Origin: Candidatus Didemnitutus sp.
Lineage (GTDB): Bacteria; Verrucomicrobiota; Verrucomicrobiia; Opitutales; Opitutaceae
DNA: 64,000 nucleotides
Direction: 5' to 3'
Assembly: GCA_017991595.1 (NCBI GenBank)
Contig: JAGOQJ010000007.1
Span: 1 to 64,000 of the forward strand
The notes below the pieces were generated by a model. That model was given only the letters and a program-made list of their open reading frames with translations. It was not told the origin of the DNA and did not search any database. This document shows positions 49,991-59,817 of this stretch, in pieces (the stretch's first letter is position 1; every line of letters starts with the position of its first letter). The position numbers and the translations under genes are program-made.

Positions 49991-51157
49991 CTACCTTTTC
50001 TTCCAGGCGGCGAGGAACATGCCGTTGGCGTCGAGTTCCTGCGGCCAGAGGAAGAGTTGGGCGGCACCGGCCGCCGCAGTGGGCGCGCCGGCGAACACAG
50101 GTGCGGGCTCGAACTCGGGGTGCGCGGCGGTGAAGGCGTCGGCGATCGCGGTCGTCTCGGCGCGCGTGAGCGTGCAGACCGAATAGACGAGACGCCCGCC
50201 GGACTTGAGCGCAGGCGCGGCATGGTCGAGGAGGCGCTGTTGCACGACGGCGAGCTCGCGCACGTCGTCGGGCGAAGTGGTCCAGCGCGCGTGCGGGTTG
50301 CGCTGCCAGGTGCCGACGCCGCTGCAGGGGGCGTCGATGAGGATGCCGTCGAACTTGGTTTTGGTTGGGAGCTTCGCGCCGCCGTCCCACGGGGCGGTGC
50401 GGTAGTTGAACATCGCGGCGCGGGCGGCGCGTTTTTTCAGGTGATCGAGGCGGCGCACGGAGCGGTCGCTGGCCCAGATCATGCCCTTGTTCTGCATGAG
50501 GTCGGAGAGGTGGAGCGTCTTGCCGCCTTCACCGGCGCAGGCATCCCACCAAGTCTGGCCCGGCGCGGGGGCGCAGGCGTGGCCGACGAGTTGCGAGGCG
50601 AGGTCTTGGATTTCGAAAAGGCCGTCACGAAACTCGTCGGTGAGGAAGAGGTCGCGGGTGCCGGTGTAGCGGAAGGCGGCAGACGCCGCGCTGAATGCGG
50701 AAGACGGAACGCCGGTGGCAGCAGCAGCGGCAGGTGTGAGATCGCCGAGCCGGGCGGGGAGGTTGGGCGCCTCGTGCTGCTTGGCGCGAAGCCAGAGGGT
50801 CGGTGGGCGCTGGATTTGGCGGAGCCAATCGGCGGGCGCATCCATCTCGTCCTTCACCCACGCGGGAACGGCGCGGGCGGCGAGGGCTTCGGGCTTGAAG
50901 GATGCGGGCGTGCGATCGAAGCGGGCCTGGAGTTCAAGCGCGGCCGCGGCCTGTTTTTGCAGGGATTGCTTGGCGTCGAGCCAGCGCCACCAGCGGAACG
51001 TGGCGAACACCGCCTGGCTGACCGCCCGGCGCAGGGCGGGCGCGGATCCGTGCCGCGTGCGCCCGAGCGTCTCGCGCAGGGCGGCATCGGCGGGTTGGCC
51101 GCTCTGGACGAGCTTCAGGACGCGGGCGGTTTCGTTGAGGACGGCAGAGGTGGACAC
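49991..51157 (-). CDS. RsmB/NOP-family rRNA (cytosine-5) methyltransferase
   Basis: 388 residues. The catalytic domain has motif I (WWDACAGEGGKTLHLSDLM), motif IV with DAPCSGVGTWQRNP, and motif VI VYSVCTLTRAET, with the two cysteines used by m5C methyltransferases. The N-terminal 150 residues are helical, with a NusB-like or family-specific domain. This group methylates rRNA or tRNA cytosines. It is shorter than E. coli RsmB (429) and the exact target base is not readable. It is cytoplasmic and read in the same direction as the next methyltransferase. Confidence 0.85.
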   Translation of the reverse strand: MSTSAVLNETARVLKLVQSGQPADAALRETLGRTRHGSAPALRRAVSQAVFATFRWWRWLDAKQSLQKQAAAALELQARFDRTPASFKPEALAARAVPAWVKDEMDAPADWLRQIQRPPTLWLRAKQHEAPNLPARLGDLTPAAAAATGVPSSAFSAASAAFRYTGTRDLFLTDEFRDGLFEIQDLASQLVGHACAPAPGQTWWDACAGEGGKTLHLSDLMQNKGMIWASDRSVRRLDHLKKRAARAAMFNYRTAPWDGGAKLPTKTKFDGILIDAPCSGVGTWQRNPHARWTTSPDDVRELAVVQQRLLDHAAPALKSGGRLVYSVCTLTRAETTAIADAFTAAHPEFEPAPVFAGAPTAAAGAAQLFLWPQELDANGMFLAAWKKR

Positions 51158-51175
51158 GCCGCGCAGCGAAGCCGT

Positions 51176-53221
51176 TCAGAGGTGCTTCTTCAAGAACGCT
51201 TCGATGCGCGTGTAGAGCTCGACGCGATTTTCCACCCGGGCGATGCCGTGGCCGACTTCCTTGAGGAACAGGGTCTCGTGCGGCACGCGGTTGGCGGCGA
51301 GGGCCTTCACCAGGCGGCGCGATTGCGCGATGTCGGCGATGTCGTCCTCATCGCCGTGCGCGACAAACACCGGGATGCGGATGTCGCCCACCGCGTTCAT
51401 GGGGGACAGGGCGGCGAACTTGGCGCTCTGGGATTTCGGGTCGCCGATCCGACGCCGCAACAGGGCGATGGTGTAGGACGCGTCGTTGCGCCAGTCGCGG
51501 ATCAGGCGCTGCCAGTCGAAGACGCCGGCGACGGTGACCGCGCAACGATAGAGTTCGGGCTCGAAGGCGGCGCCGCAGACGGCCAGATAGCCGCCAAAAC
51601 TGGTGCCGACGATCGCGATGCGCTTGGGGTCGGCCACGCCGTATTTGATGAGCATGCGCACGCCGTCGGTGACGTCGTCGTGCATCTTCCGGAAAGCATA
51701 CGCATCCCGCTCGCTGATGGAGTTGTCGTAGCCGGCGGAGCCGCGGTAATTCGGCTGGAACACCACGTAGCCGCGGCTGGCGTAGAACTGGGCCTCCGGG
51801 TCGAAATCGAGCGAGTCGCGCACCCACGGGCCGCCGTGGGGAAGCACGATGACGGGTGCGGGGCGCTTGGGATCGTGGCCGACGGGGTAGGTGAGGTAGG
51901 CGTCGAGCTGCAAGCCGTCGCGGGTGCGATACGTGGCGTGGTGCATCGGCGCGAGCAGCCGATCCTGAAGCCACGGGGCGAGGTTGCCGATCCGGCGGAC
52001 CCGGTTGGCCGTGAGCTCGACGACGAAGTATTCGCCGGGATGTCGCGTGGTGCCGCTGTGGACGACCACGACGTCGCCCTTGTCGTCGACGATGCGGTTG
52101 ATGCGTCCCTTCGGGAGCATCGCATCGATGCGCTGCTTGCGTGCAGCGACCGCGTCGTCGACCCACATTTGCACCGGGCCTTCGCGGTGAAGGTCCACAC
52201 CGACGAATTCATCGTGTTGGAACAGCGGCGCGGCGTAGTCGAAACTGTAGCGCTTGGACGTGAGCAAGGGAGCGCTGAAGGAGAGGTCGACGGTGTTGAG
52301 GCGGACGATTTCGTGCTGGCCGGTGTCGGAGGTGCGGGCGGCGAAGACGACGGCAGGGTCGCGATCTACGGCGAGCAGTCGGACCTGATTCAGTTTTACG
52401 GGTGTGGGGACCCATTGTTTGCCGTCGCGACGGAAGAGCCGGGTCTTGGCGCCGGTGTGGGTGATGATGTAGCGCAGTTCGCCGTCCCGGTCGCGCAGCC
52501 AGCGGATCATGTTCTCGCCGGGCGGTGGCGGGATGTAGGCGGCGAGGTTGGCGTTGCTCATGTGGATGTTCTCGCTGTCTTGGCGCAGGTCGAGTTCGAC
52601 GAGGCCCTCGGGCGTCCCGTTGTCCTCCTCGGCGAGGGCGGCGGCGCGCACCCAGACGAGCAGGTTGTCCGGCCGCGCACGAGGAATGCCCAGGATTTGC
52701 ACCACGTCGTAGCGGTTCACCACGGTGATCTTGTCCGGCCGGTCGCGCGGGATGGCGTAAACGCCGTAGGCGTAGCGGCGGTCCTGCGAGACGCTGAAGA
52801 CGAGACGGTCGTCGCCGGCCCACGAGAAGCTGTAAATGTCGAGCTCGCGCGACGGGCGCAGGCCGGCGGCTTCGCCGGTCTTGATGTCGACGATCGAGAG
52901 GCCGCGTGAATCGAGCTTCGCGTCCTGCACCATCATGGCGAGGTGGGTGCCCGTGCGGTTCAGTTGCGGGGCTTTCAGCTGTGGCGCGCGGAAGAAATCC
53001 TCGACGCTCAACTCGGCCGGGCTGGTGGGTGGAGTGGCGGGCTGGCTGGCGGGCGCGAGAAGAGTCAGTGCGCAGAAGAGCACAAGACTCACGCCCAGCG
53101 TCGGGCGTGTGAAGCGGCACGTTTTTCCGAGCGAGCGCGGGCAATGGGGTTTTGCGCGGTGAGACGAAACCGACGCGGGTCGGCATGGACCGCGGCCACA
53201 GGCGAAGCGAACGATGGGCAT
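51176..53221 (-). CDS. Exported S9-family (prolyl oligopeptidase-like) serine peptidase
   Basis: 681 residues from the Met at 53221; the frame stays open 36 codons further upstream. A hydrophobic signal segment (VSLVLFCALTLLAPASQ) is followed by SVEDFFRAPQLKAPQLN, a seven-bladed propeller typical of S9 enzymes, then an alpha/beta hydrolase domain with the catalytic triad: GTSFGG (Ser), HGDEDD (Asp) and EVGHGI (His). It also has the PHGGPWVRD and PNYRGSAGY motifs of the S9C group. It probably trims peptides in the periplasm. The stop is 18 bp from the start of the RsmB-type gene, so the two may be co-transcribed. Confidence 0.88.
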   Translation of the reverse strand: MPIVRFACGRGPCRPASVSSHRAKPHCPRSLGKTCRFTRPTLGVSLVLFCALTLLAPASQPATPPTSPAELSVEDFFRAPQLKAPQLNRTGTHLAMMVQDAKLDSRGLSIVDIKTGEAAGLRPSRELDIYSFSWAGDDRLVFSVSQDRRYAYGVYAIPRDRPDKITVVNRYDVVQILGIPRARPDNLLVWVRAAALAEEDNGTPEGLVELDLRQDSENIHMSNANLAAYIPPPPGENMIRWLRDRDGELRYIITHTGAKTRLFRRDGKQWVPTPVKLNQVRLLAVDRDPAVVFAARTSDTGQHEIVRLNTVDLSFSAPLLTSKRYSFDYAAPLFQHDEFVGVDLHREGPVQMWVDDAVAARKQRIDAMLPKGRINRIVDDKGDVVVVHSGTTRHPGEYFVVELTANRVRRIGNLAPWLQDRLLAPMHHATYRTRDGLQLDAYLTYPVGHDPKRPAPVIVLPHGGPWVRDSLDFDPEAQFYASRGYVVFQPNYRGSAGYDNSISERDAYAFRKMHDDVTDGVRMLIKYGVADPKRIAIVGTSFGGYLAVCGAAFEPELYRCAVTVAGVFDWQRLIRDWRNDASYTIALLRRRIGDPKSQSAKFAALSPMNAVGDIRIPVFVAHGDEDDIADIAQSRRLVKALAANRVPHETLFLKEVGHGIARVENRVELYTRIEAFLKKHL

Positions 53222-53392
53222 ATTGGAGTGACGTGCGTGGCCCGCAGCGGCAGCAGACGCGCTGGCGAAGCGAGCGTCAATCGCCGCTCCGCAGGCGGAC
53301 GGGCTTAGAACCGTCGCTAACGCGCGCAACGTGTTTGCCTCATCGCGAATGCGCAGGCGTGCTGAGCAGGCGTGAGACCGCCGCGGGCGTGC

Positions 53393-56300
53393 TTAGCCGG
53401 AACGCTTACCCCAGCGACGCACTTCCTTCAGCTCGAGCGCGCGGGTCTCGATGAGCGCGCCGACGCAGGCGGCGTGGTGACGCAATTCCTGGAAGGCCGG
53501 ACCGGTGACGCGCCACTTCAACGCGAAGGACGTCTCGGCGATCGGCGCGACGCGGCCTTCGAAGAGGAAGGCGATCTCGACCTTCGTGTCGCCGTTGGCG
53601 GCGTCGATGGCTTTGCGGAGCTTGGGCAGAAAGTCGGTGACGCCCGGGTGGTCGGGCTGGAGGAGCCAGGTGACCTTGCGGATGTTCGACGGCAAGTAGG
53701 CGTCGAGCGGATAGACTTCCTTGATGTTCAGGCGCGCGCCGTCGTTGCCCTTCATCACGGAGCCGAGGAGGACGACGGGGAGGTTTTCGCCAAGGAGCTT
53801 GCCGTAGGTCTCGTAGGCGTCGGCATACATGTTGACCGAGATCGTCGCGCGGCGGCTGGCGAGGTTGAAGAAGGCCCACGGACGGTTGTCGCGTTTCGAG
53901 AGACGCTTCGTGACACCACTCATCAGGCCGGCGAGGCGGAACTCCACGCGGTCGCCTTCGAGGAGAACGGATTCTTCAGTATGCGTGCACAGCGCCTCGG
54001 CGAGGCCGGCGTAGGCGTTGAGCGGATGGCCGGAGACGTAGAAGCCGAGGAGCTCTTTTTCGAACTGGAGGCGCTCCTGTGCGGTGAAGTCGGTGGCGGA
54101 GTCGGCGGGGGCGGGTGCTTTTTCGCCGCCGGGGACGTCAGCGACCACCTTTTTGCCGCGCTTCGGTTTCTCGTCGGCGAGCATGTCGAGGAAGCTGTGC
54201 TGGCCGGCGGCCTTGTCGCGGGCGTGCGCGACGGCACCGGCGAGGGCGGCGTCGATGCCGTCGAAGAGCGGTTTGCGCGGCGCGTGGCTGTAGTCGAAGG
54301 CGCCGGTCTTCACGAGGTGCTCGAGCACGCGCTTGTTGATCGCGCGGCCGTCGACGCGGCGCACGAAGTCCTCGAAGTCGGCGAACGGGCCGTTGGCTTC
54401 GCGCTCCTCGATGATCTTGGCGGCGGCGAGTTCGCCGACGCCCTTGATGCCGGCGAGACCGAAGCGGATCTTGTCGCCGACGGGCGTGAAGTCACCGCGC
54501 GATTCGTTCACGTCGGGGCCGAGCACGGTGATGCCCATGGCCTCGGCCTCGGCGATGAAGTGCGAGACCTTTTCCGCGTTGCCGAGTTCGGCCGTGAGCA
54601 CGGCGGCCATGAACTGCACCGGGTAATTCGCCTTGAGAAACGCGGTCTGGTAGCTGACGAGCGCGTAGGACGCGGAGTGCGATTTGTTGAAGCCGTAGTT
54701 CGCGAACTTGTTCAGCAGGTCGAAGATTTCGTTGGCCTTGGCCTCGCTGATGTCGTTCACGCGCTTGGCGCCTTCGACGAACTTGATGCGCTCCTTGGCC
54801 ATGGCCTCGGCGTCCTTCTTGCCCATGGCGCGGCGGAGCATGTCGGCGCCGCCGAGCGTGTAGCCGGCGATGATTTTCGCGCACTCCATGACCTGCTCCT
54901 GATAGACGATGATGCCGTAGGTTTCCTGCAGGGATTGCTCGAGGAGCTTGTGCGGGTAGGAGACGGTTGAGGGGTCGCGTTTGCCGCGGGCGTAGTCGGG
55001 GATGAACTGCATCGGGCCCGGGCGGTAGAGGGCGCAGATGGCGTTGATGTCGTTGATGTCGGTCACGCCGACCTGCTTGCAGGCGTTCTGCATGCCGCCG
55101 GATTCGAGTTGGAACACGCCGACGGTCTTGCCGGCGTTGAGCATTGCGTAGGTCTTCGGGTCGTCGAGCGGGATGGCCTCGATGTCGAAAGTCGGATTCG
55201 GGCCGCGGCGGACGTTGGCGACGGCGTCGGCGATGACGGTGAGCGTCTTGAGGCCGAGGAAGTCCATCTTCAGCAACCCGAGTTTGCCGACGGCGTTCAT
55301 GTCGTATTGCACCGTCACGTCGCCTTCCTGGAGCGTGAGCGGGACGAACTCGTCGAGCGGCTGGTCGGTGATGATGATGCCGGCGGCGTGCTTGCCGGTG
55401 TTGCGCACCATGCCTTCGAGGACGAGGCCTTGGTCGATGATCTTTTTCGCGTTGGGGTTCGTATCGTATTCGCGTTTGAGCTCGGCGGATTTTTCCAACG
55501 CGTCCTTGAGCGCGATGTTGAGCTCGTCGGGGATCATCTTCGCGAGGCGGTCGGCCTCGGCGAAGGTCAGGTCGTGCACGCGCGAGACGTCGCGCACGAC
55601 CATCTTCGCGCCGAGCGTGCCGTAGGTTATGATGTTGGCGACGCAGTCGTGGCCGTATTTCTGGCGGACGTAGTCGATGACCTCGCCGCGGCGGCGCATG
55701 CAGAAATCGATATCGAAGTCCGGCGGCGACACGCGCTCGGGATTGAGGAAGCGCTCGAACAGCAGCTTGAACCGGATCGGATCGAGATTGGTGATCGAGA
55801 GGAGGTAGGCGACGAGACAGCCGGCACCCGAGCCGCGGCCGGGGCCGACGGGGATGCCCTTCGATTTGGCCCAGTGGATGAAATCCCAGACGACGAGGAA
55901 GTAGTCGATGAAGCCCGTGACCCGGATGATCGAGAGCTCGAAGGCGAGACGCACGACGAGTTCCTCTTCGAGCGGCAGACCGGTGTAGTCGGGTGCGGTG
56001 GGCTTCTGGCCCTCAGGGAGATTTGTGAGTTTGGCCAAGCGCTCGGCTACGGCAGGGCGAGCAGCGATGTCGGCGTAATTGAACCCGTAGCGCTTCTTCA
56101 GGCCCTCATGGCAGAGTTGCTCGAGGTAATCGCCGGGGGTGAGCTGGTCCTTGATCTCGGCCGGGAGCGGATACTTCGGGTAACGTTCGGAGCCCTTCGG
56201 GAACGGGATGATGCCCGTCTCGCACATCTCGGCGACGGCCTGGGTGTTGGTGACCGATTCGGGCACCTCGCCGAAGAGCTGCTCCATCTCGGCGCGCGAC

Positions 56301-57055
56301 TTGAGGTAGAATTGCGTGCCGTCGAACTTCATGCGGTCCGTCTCGGCGACCTTGGCGCCGGTCTGGATGCAGAGGAGGGCGTCGTGCGGGCCGGCGTCCT
56401 CGTGGTTCACGTAGTGGACGTCGTTCGTGCAGATGACCTTCAGGTTGAACTCCTCGCCGAGCTTGAGGAGGCCGGGGATGATCTTGCGTTGCTCGGGGAT
56501 GCCGTGGTCCTGGATTTCGACGAAGAAATTCTCGCGGCCGAAGATTTCCACGAAGCGTCCGCAGGCCTGCCGTGCCTGCTCGTAGCGGTCGTGCAGCAGG
56601 TGCTGAGGCACGATGGCGGCGAGGCAGCCGGTGAAGCCGATGAGGCCGCCGGAGTGGCGCGCGAGGGTGTCCATGTCGGCACGCGGCTTGTAGTAAAAGC
56701 CCTTGAGGTGCGCGTAGGAGACGAGTTTCAGCAGGTTTTGGTAGCCCTGAAGATTCTTTGCCAGCAGCCCCATGTGGTAGTAGCTCTTGCCGTCCTCGGC
56801 GCGGCCGTTCTTTTCCAAAGCGGAGCCTTCGGTCAGATAAATTTCGCAGCCGATGAGCGGCTTGATGCCGTGGGTTTTGGCTGCGTTGTAGAACTCGATC
56901 GCGCCATACATGTTGCCGTGGTCCGTGAGCGCGAGGGAGGTCATGCCCAGCGCCTTGGCGCGGCCCATGAGGCGGTCGATGCGGCAGGCGCCGTCGAGCA
57001 GGCTGTAGTCGGTGTGGACGTGGAGATGGACGAAACTGTTGTCGGGAGCGGCCAC
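53393..57055 (-). CDS. dnaE: DNA polymerase III alpha subunit
   Basis: 1220 residues from a GTG at 57055. An N-terminal PHP domain (FVHLHVHTDYSLLDGACRI, TDHGNMYG) is followed by the polymerase core with GPGRGSGAGCLVAY and PDFDIDFCMRRR (the catalytic aspartates), GMVRNTGKHAAGI, KMDFLGLKTL, then the HhH and OB-fold region near the C-terminus. Length and order match bacterial DnaE1. It replicates the chromosome. Divergent from rpsU. Confidence 0.97.
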   Translation of the reverse strand: MAAPDNSFVHLHVHTDYSLLDGACRIDRLMGRAKALGMTSLALTDHGNMYGAIEFYNAAKTHGIKPLIGCEIYLTEGSALEKNGRAEDGKSYYHMGLLAKNLQGYQNLLKLVSYAHLKGFYYKPRADMDTLARHSGGLIGFTGCLAAIVPQHLLHDRYEQARQACGRFVEIFGRENFFVEIQDHGIPEQRKIIPGLLKLGEEFNLKVICTNDVHYVNHEDAGPHDALLCIQTGAKVAETDRMKFDGTQFYLKSRAEMEQLFGEVPESVTNTQAVAEMCETGIIPFPKGSERYPKYPLPAEIKDQLTPGDYLEQLCHEGLKKRYGFNYADIAARPAVAERLAKLTNLPEGQKPTAPDYTGLPLEEELVVRLAFELSIIRVTGFIDYFLVVWDFIHWAKSKGIPVGPGRGSGAGCLVAYLLSITNLDPIRFKLLFERFLNPERVSPPDFDIDFCMRRRGEVIDYVRQKYGHDCVANIITYGTLGAKMVVRDVSRVHDLTFAEADRLAKMIPDELNIALKDALEKSAELKREYDTNPNAKKIIDQGLVLEGMVRNTGKHAAGIIITDQPLDEFVPLTLQEGDVTVQYDMNAVGKLGLLKMDFLGLKTLTVIADAVANVRRGPNPTFDIEAIPLDDPKTYAMLNAGKTVGVFQLESGGMQNACKQVGVTDINDINAICALYRPGPMQFIPDYARGKRDPSTVSYPHKLLEQSLQETYGIIVYQEQVMECAKIIAGYTLGGADMLRRAMGKKDAEAMAKERIKFVEGAKRVNDISEAKANEIFDLLNKFANYGFNKSHSASYALVSYQTAFLKANYPVQFMAAVLTAELGNAEKVSHFIAEAEAMGITVLGPDVNESRGDFTPVGDKIRFGLAGIKGVGELAAAKIIEEREANGPFADFEDFVRRVDGRAINKRVLEHLVKTGAFDYSHAPRKPLFDGIDAALAGAVAHARDKAAGQHSFLDMLADEKPKRGKKVVADVPGGEKAPAPADSATDFTAQERLQFEKELLGFYVSGHPLNAYAGLAEALCTHTEESVLLEGDRVEFRLAGLMSGVTKRLSKRDNRPWAFFNLASRRATISVNMYADAYETYGKLLGENLPVVLLGSVMKGNDGARLNIKEVYPLDAYLPSNIRKVTWLLQPDHPGVTDFLPKLRKAIDAANGDTKVEIAFLFEGRVAPIAETSFALKWRVTGPAFQELRHHAACVGALIETRALELKEVRRWGKRSG

Positions 57056-57338
57056 TGGAAGGTGATGGCAAGCCTGCGCCCCGGACCGCGCAAGAGCATT
57101 CCTCGGAATGTGGAAAACTTATGCGGGGCCAGCGGTTGCGCGGGTCGGGCCCTGCCGGCGTGGCCGAGTTTCGCGCTGAGGCGCTGGTTCTCGGGCGCCC
57201 TGAATTTCAGCCCTCAACCCATGACGGCTAGGGGCAGTCGCCCCCACCTTGGGAGACCCTTAAAAATAGTCATTGACGGCGGCGCGGCGGACCGGCTTCT
57301 TTCTGGCCTTTCGTCCCTTTACCAACCGTCCCTTTACC

Positions 57339-57536
57339 ATGTCTATCGAGATCAAAATGCGCAAAAACGAGCCCATCGATCGTGCGATCCGTCGCATGAA
57401 GAAGAAGCTCGACCGCGAGAACATCATCAAGGACGTGCGCGCCAAGCGTTACTACGAGAAGCCCTGCGAGAAGCGCCGCCGCAAGAACAAGGTGGCCGCC
57501 TTCACCGCGATGCTCCGCGCGCGCTACGCGAACTGA
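57339..57536 (+). CDS. rpsU: 30S ribosomal protein bS21
   Basis: 65 residues from the ATG at 57339. Highly basic, with the bS21 pattern PIDRAIRRMKKKLDRENII and KRYYEKPCEKRRRKNK. The normal length for the family. A strong terminator follows, so it is monocistronic. The 283-bp region upstream, shared with divergent dnaE, should hold its promoter. Confidence 0.96.
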   Translation: MSIEIKMRKNEPIDRAIRRMKKKLDRENIIKDVRAKRYYEKPCEKRRRKNKVAAFTAMLRARYAN

Positions 57537-57558
57537 GTTCCGCGTCCCTCCGTTTTCG

Positions 57559-57593
57559 AACCGGCCGCACGCCTAGTGCGCGGCCGGTTTTTT
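57559..57593 (+). terminator. Rho-independent terminator of rpsU
   Basis: A 10-bp perfect stem AACCGGCCGC/GCGGCCGGTT with a short inner loop is followed by a run of six Ts, 22 bp after the stop. Confidence 0.93.
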
Positions 57594-57691
57594 ATTGTTC
57601 GCGCGACGGGGAGCGCTGGCGGGAACTATGCGGATGACGTGGACGCGCGCTTGCCAGCCGCTGAATCTCTTGTCCTAGTGCACGTTGCCCA

Positions 57692-58645
57692 ATGAAGCCG
57701 ATTCTCGCCCTGTCCAGTTGCTGGTGTTCGCCACGGCACCAGGACGGCTACGAAATGCTGAAGGAAATGGCCGGGCTGGGCTTCGAGTATGTCGAGCTCA
57801 GCCACGGCATCCGGATCACGCTGGTGCCGGGCATTATGCGGGCGGTGGAGGAGGGCGTGATCAAGGTCGCCTCCTGCCATAACTTCTGCCCGTTGCCGAC
57901 CGGCATCAACCACGCCGCGCCCAATCTCTACATGCCGTCCTCCAAGGACCGCCGGGAGCGCGAGCAATGGCTGCGCAACAGCCGCCGCTCGGTCGAGTTT
58001 GCGAGCCAGATCGGCGCCAAGAAATTGGTGATGCACTTGGGCAGCGTGGAATTCTTCTGGTCGAACCCCGGCCGCAAGCTCGACGACTACATCGAGGCGC
58101 GCACCGGGCAGGACGTAACCCAGGATCCCGTCTACCAGAAGTTGCTCGCGTCGGCCCTGGCCAAGCTGCGGGCGCGCAAGGCCGATTACTGGGAAAACAC
58201 CCGCGCCGGCATCGCGGAGCTGCTGCCTTACGCCGCCTCCAAGGGCATCGCCCTCGGCTTCGAGAACCGCGAAGCCTTCGAGGAGCTTCCGCTCGACGAG
58301 GACTACGCGGAGTTTGTCGCGACTGTGCCGCCCGAGTCGCTCGCCGGCTACTGGCACGACGCCGGTCACGCGCAGATCAAGCAGGGCATGGGCCTGCTCA
58401 ATCACCGCGAGCATCTGGAGAAAAACGCGCCGCGCGCGATCGGGTTCCACTTGCACGACGTCAGCGCCGATGGACGCGACCACCAGCCGATCGGCTCGGG
58501 GCAGATCGATTTCGAGATGATCAGTCGCTTCTGGCGCCCCGAGCACACGCTCGTGCTTGAGTTCAGCCCGCGCCTCACGCCGGAAGACATCCTCGTCTCG
58601 AAGAAGCGCGTCGAGGCGCTCATCGAAGCGCGCTTCGGCTCGTAA
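57692..58645 (+). CDS. Xylose isomerase-like TIM-barrel protein
   Basis: 317 residues resembling the AP endonuclease 2/sugar isomerase-like TIM-barrel fold: EMAGLGFEYVELSHG, ASCHNFCPLP, KKLVMHLGSVEF, GIALGFENREAFEELP, WHDAGHAQI, GFHLHDV and LVLEFSP. The metal-binding His, Glu and Asp residues of the fold (HLGS, FENR, DAGH, HLHD, LEFS) are all in place, so it is likely an active metal-dependent isomerase or epimerase. Substrate unknown. It is convergent with mutY; the two ends are 7 bp apart. Confidence 0.8.
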   Translation: MKPILALSSCWCSPRHQDGYEMLKEMAGLGFEYVELSHGIRITLVPGIMRAVEEGVIKVASCHNFCPLPTGINHAAPNLYMPSSKDRREREQWLRNSRRSVEFASQIGAKKLVMHLGSVEFFWSNPGRKLDDYIEARTGQDVTQDPVYQKLLASALAKLRARKADYWENTRAGIAELLPYAASKGIALGFENREAFEELPLDEDYAEFVATVPPESLAGYWHDAGHAQIKQGMGLLNHREHLEKNAPRAIGFHLHDVSADGRDHQPIGSGQIDFEMISRFWRPEHTLVLEFSPRLTPEDILVSKKRVEALIEARFGS

Positions 58646-58652
58646 GCGGGAC

Positions 58653-59690
58653 CTACTTCTGCAGTTCCGCGATCCAGCGCTTGTGCGGACCGGAGAGCGT
58701 GACGCGGTCGAGCTCCGCGAGCGGAACCCATTCGAGCGCGGCGTTCTTCGCGAGGCGGGTGCGCAGCGGCGCGTCGACTTTCACCGCATGGATCCGCTCG
58801 GTGATCTGAAAGCGCGTGATGGCGCGTCGCTTGGTGGCGAGAAGCGGCAAATCGCCCGCTGGCACGCCCAGATCCGCCAACTCCGGCAACTCGTGCAAGC
58901 CCGCCAACCGCTTCGCGCCCGCGCCGCCGCGTCGCAGCAGCAGGCGGCCGTCGTGCGTGCACCATGCGCGGTCGATGGTGCGCTGCTCGATCTTCTTCGG
59001 CGCGAGCCGGGGTAGCGCTTCCGGATCGCCGGCCCGGCGCGCGGCGCAGAAGGCGGCGACGGGGCAGGTGAGGCAGAGCGGTTTCTGGCGGAAACAGACC
59101 GTCGCCCCGAGTTCCATCATCGCCTGGTTGTGCGTGCCCGGGTGCGAGCCGACGATCAGCGCGTCGGCCAGCGGGGTGAAGTGCTTCACCGCCGCCGTGC
59201 CGTCGCGGAACGCCTGGCGCTCGTCCGTCAGGCGCGCGAGGATGCGCACGACATTGCCGTCCACGACGGCCGCGGGTTCGTCGAAGGCGATGCTCGTGAC
59301 CGCTGCGGCCGTGTAAGGTCCGATGCCGGGGAGTTCGCGCCACGCGGCCGGCGTGCGCGGCGGGGCGGGCATGGCCGCCACGGCTTGCGCGAGGCGGTGG
59401 AGATTGCGCGCGCGCGAGTAGTAGCCGAGGCCCTCCCAGAGTTTCAGCACCTTGGCCTCGGGCGCGGCGGCGAGCGCGGCGAAGTCGGGCAACTCCCGCA
59501 GCCAGCGCTCGAAGTAGGGCAGCACGGTCGCGACCTGCGTCTGCTGCAGCATCAATTCCGAGACGACGGTCTTGTAGAGCGAGGGCGCGGTGCGCCACGG
59601 CAGCCGGCGCTGGTGCACGCGATACCAGCCGTGGAGAGCGGCTTGGAAATCGGCGCGGCAGGCGGTGAGTCGGGTGGATGCGTGGGCCAC
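58653..59690 (-). CDS. mutY: A/G-specific adenine DNA glycosylase
   Basis: 345 residues from the GTG at 59690; upstream codons run into a repeat-rich region that also serves the divergent rnhC. It has SELMLQQTQVATVLPYF (catalytic Glu), the HhH LPGIGPYTAAAV, the catalytic Asp in AVVDGNVVRIL, and the iron-sulfur Cys pattern C-x6-C-x2-C-x5-C in CFRQKPLCLTCPVAAFC. The C-terminal 120 residues form the NUDIX-like domain that recognises 8-oxoG. It removes adenine from A:8-oxoG pairs. Confidence 0.95.
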   Translation of the reverse strand: MAHASTRLTACRADFQAALHGWYRVHQRRLPWRTAPSLYKTVVSELMLQQTQVATVLPYFERWLRELPDFAALAAAPEAKVLKLWEGLGYYSRARNLHRLAQAVAAMPAPPRTPAAWRELPGIGPYTAAAVTSIAFDEPAAVVDGNVVRILARLTDERQAFRDGTAAVKHFTPLADALIVGSHPGTHNQAMMELGATVCFRQKPLCLTCPVAAFCAARRAGDPEALPRLAPKKIEQRTIDRAWCTHDGRLLLRRGGAGAKRLAGLHELPELADLGVPAGDLPLLATKRRAITRFQITERIHAVKVDAPLRTRLAKNAALEWVPLAELDRVTLSGPHKRWIAELQK

Positions 59691-59701
59691 GAAAAGGCCC
59701 C

Positions 59702-59808
59702 AGCCTTCGCCGAAGGCTCCGGCTGACAAGCGCGAAGGCACGGACGCGCGCCGGACGAAGGCGGCGCGGGGCAAGTTTTTCGTGTATTTTTGCGTCTCTT
59801 TGTGGCCA
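59702..59808. repeat. Repeat-like intergenic sequence between mutY and rnhC
   Basis: It holds a perfect palindrome AGCCTTCG-C-CGAAGGCT (59702-59718) and a T-rich string at 59776-59808 (TTTTTCGTG, TATTTTTGCG, TCTCTTTGTGGCCA) that looks like a periodic intergenic repeat. It sits exactly where both divergent promoters must be. I cannot see a second copy of the T-rich string in the window, so the repeat call is provisional. Confidence 0.4.
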
Positions 59809-59817
59809 CCTCTGCGC

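Noticed and set aside
49901-52909. 1002-residue plus-strand frame
   Set aside because: Antisense shadow of the RsmB-type and S9 peptidase genes, whose motifs are unambiguous.
55109-57637. 842-residue plus-strand frame
   Set aside because: Antisense to dnaE, which has all polymerase motifs; it also runs through rpsU in another frame.
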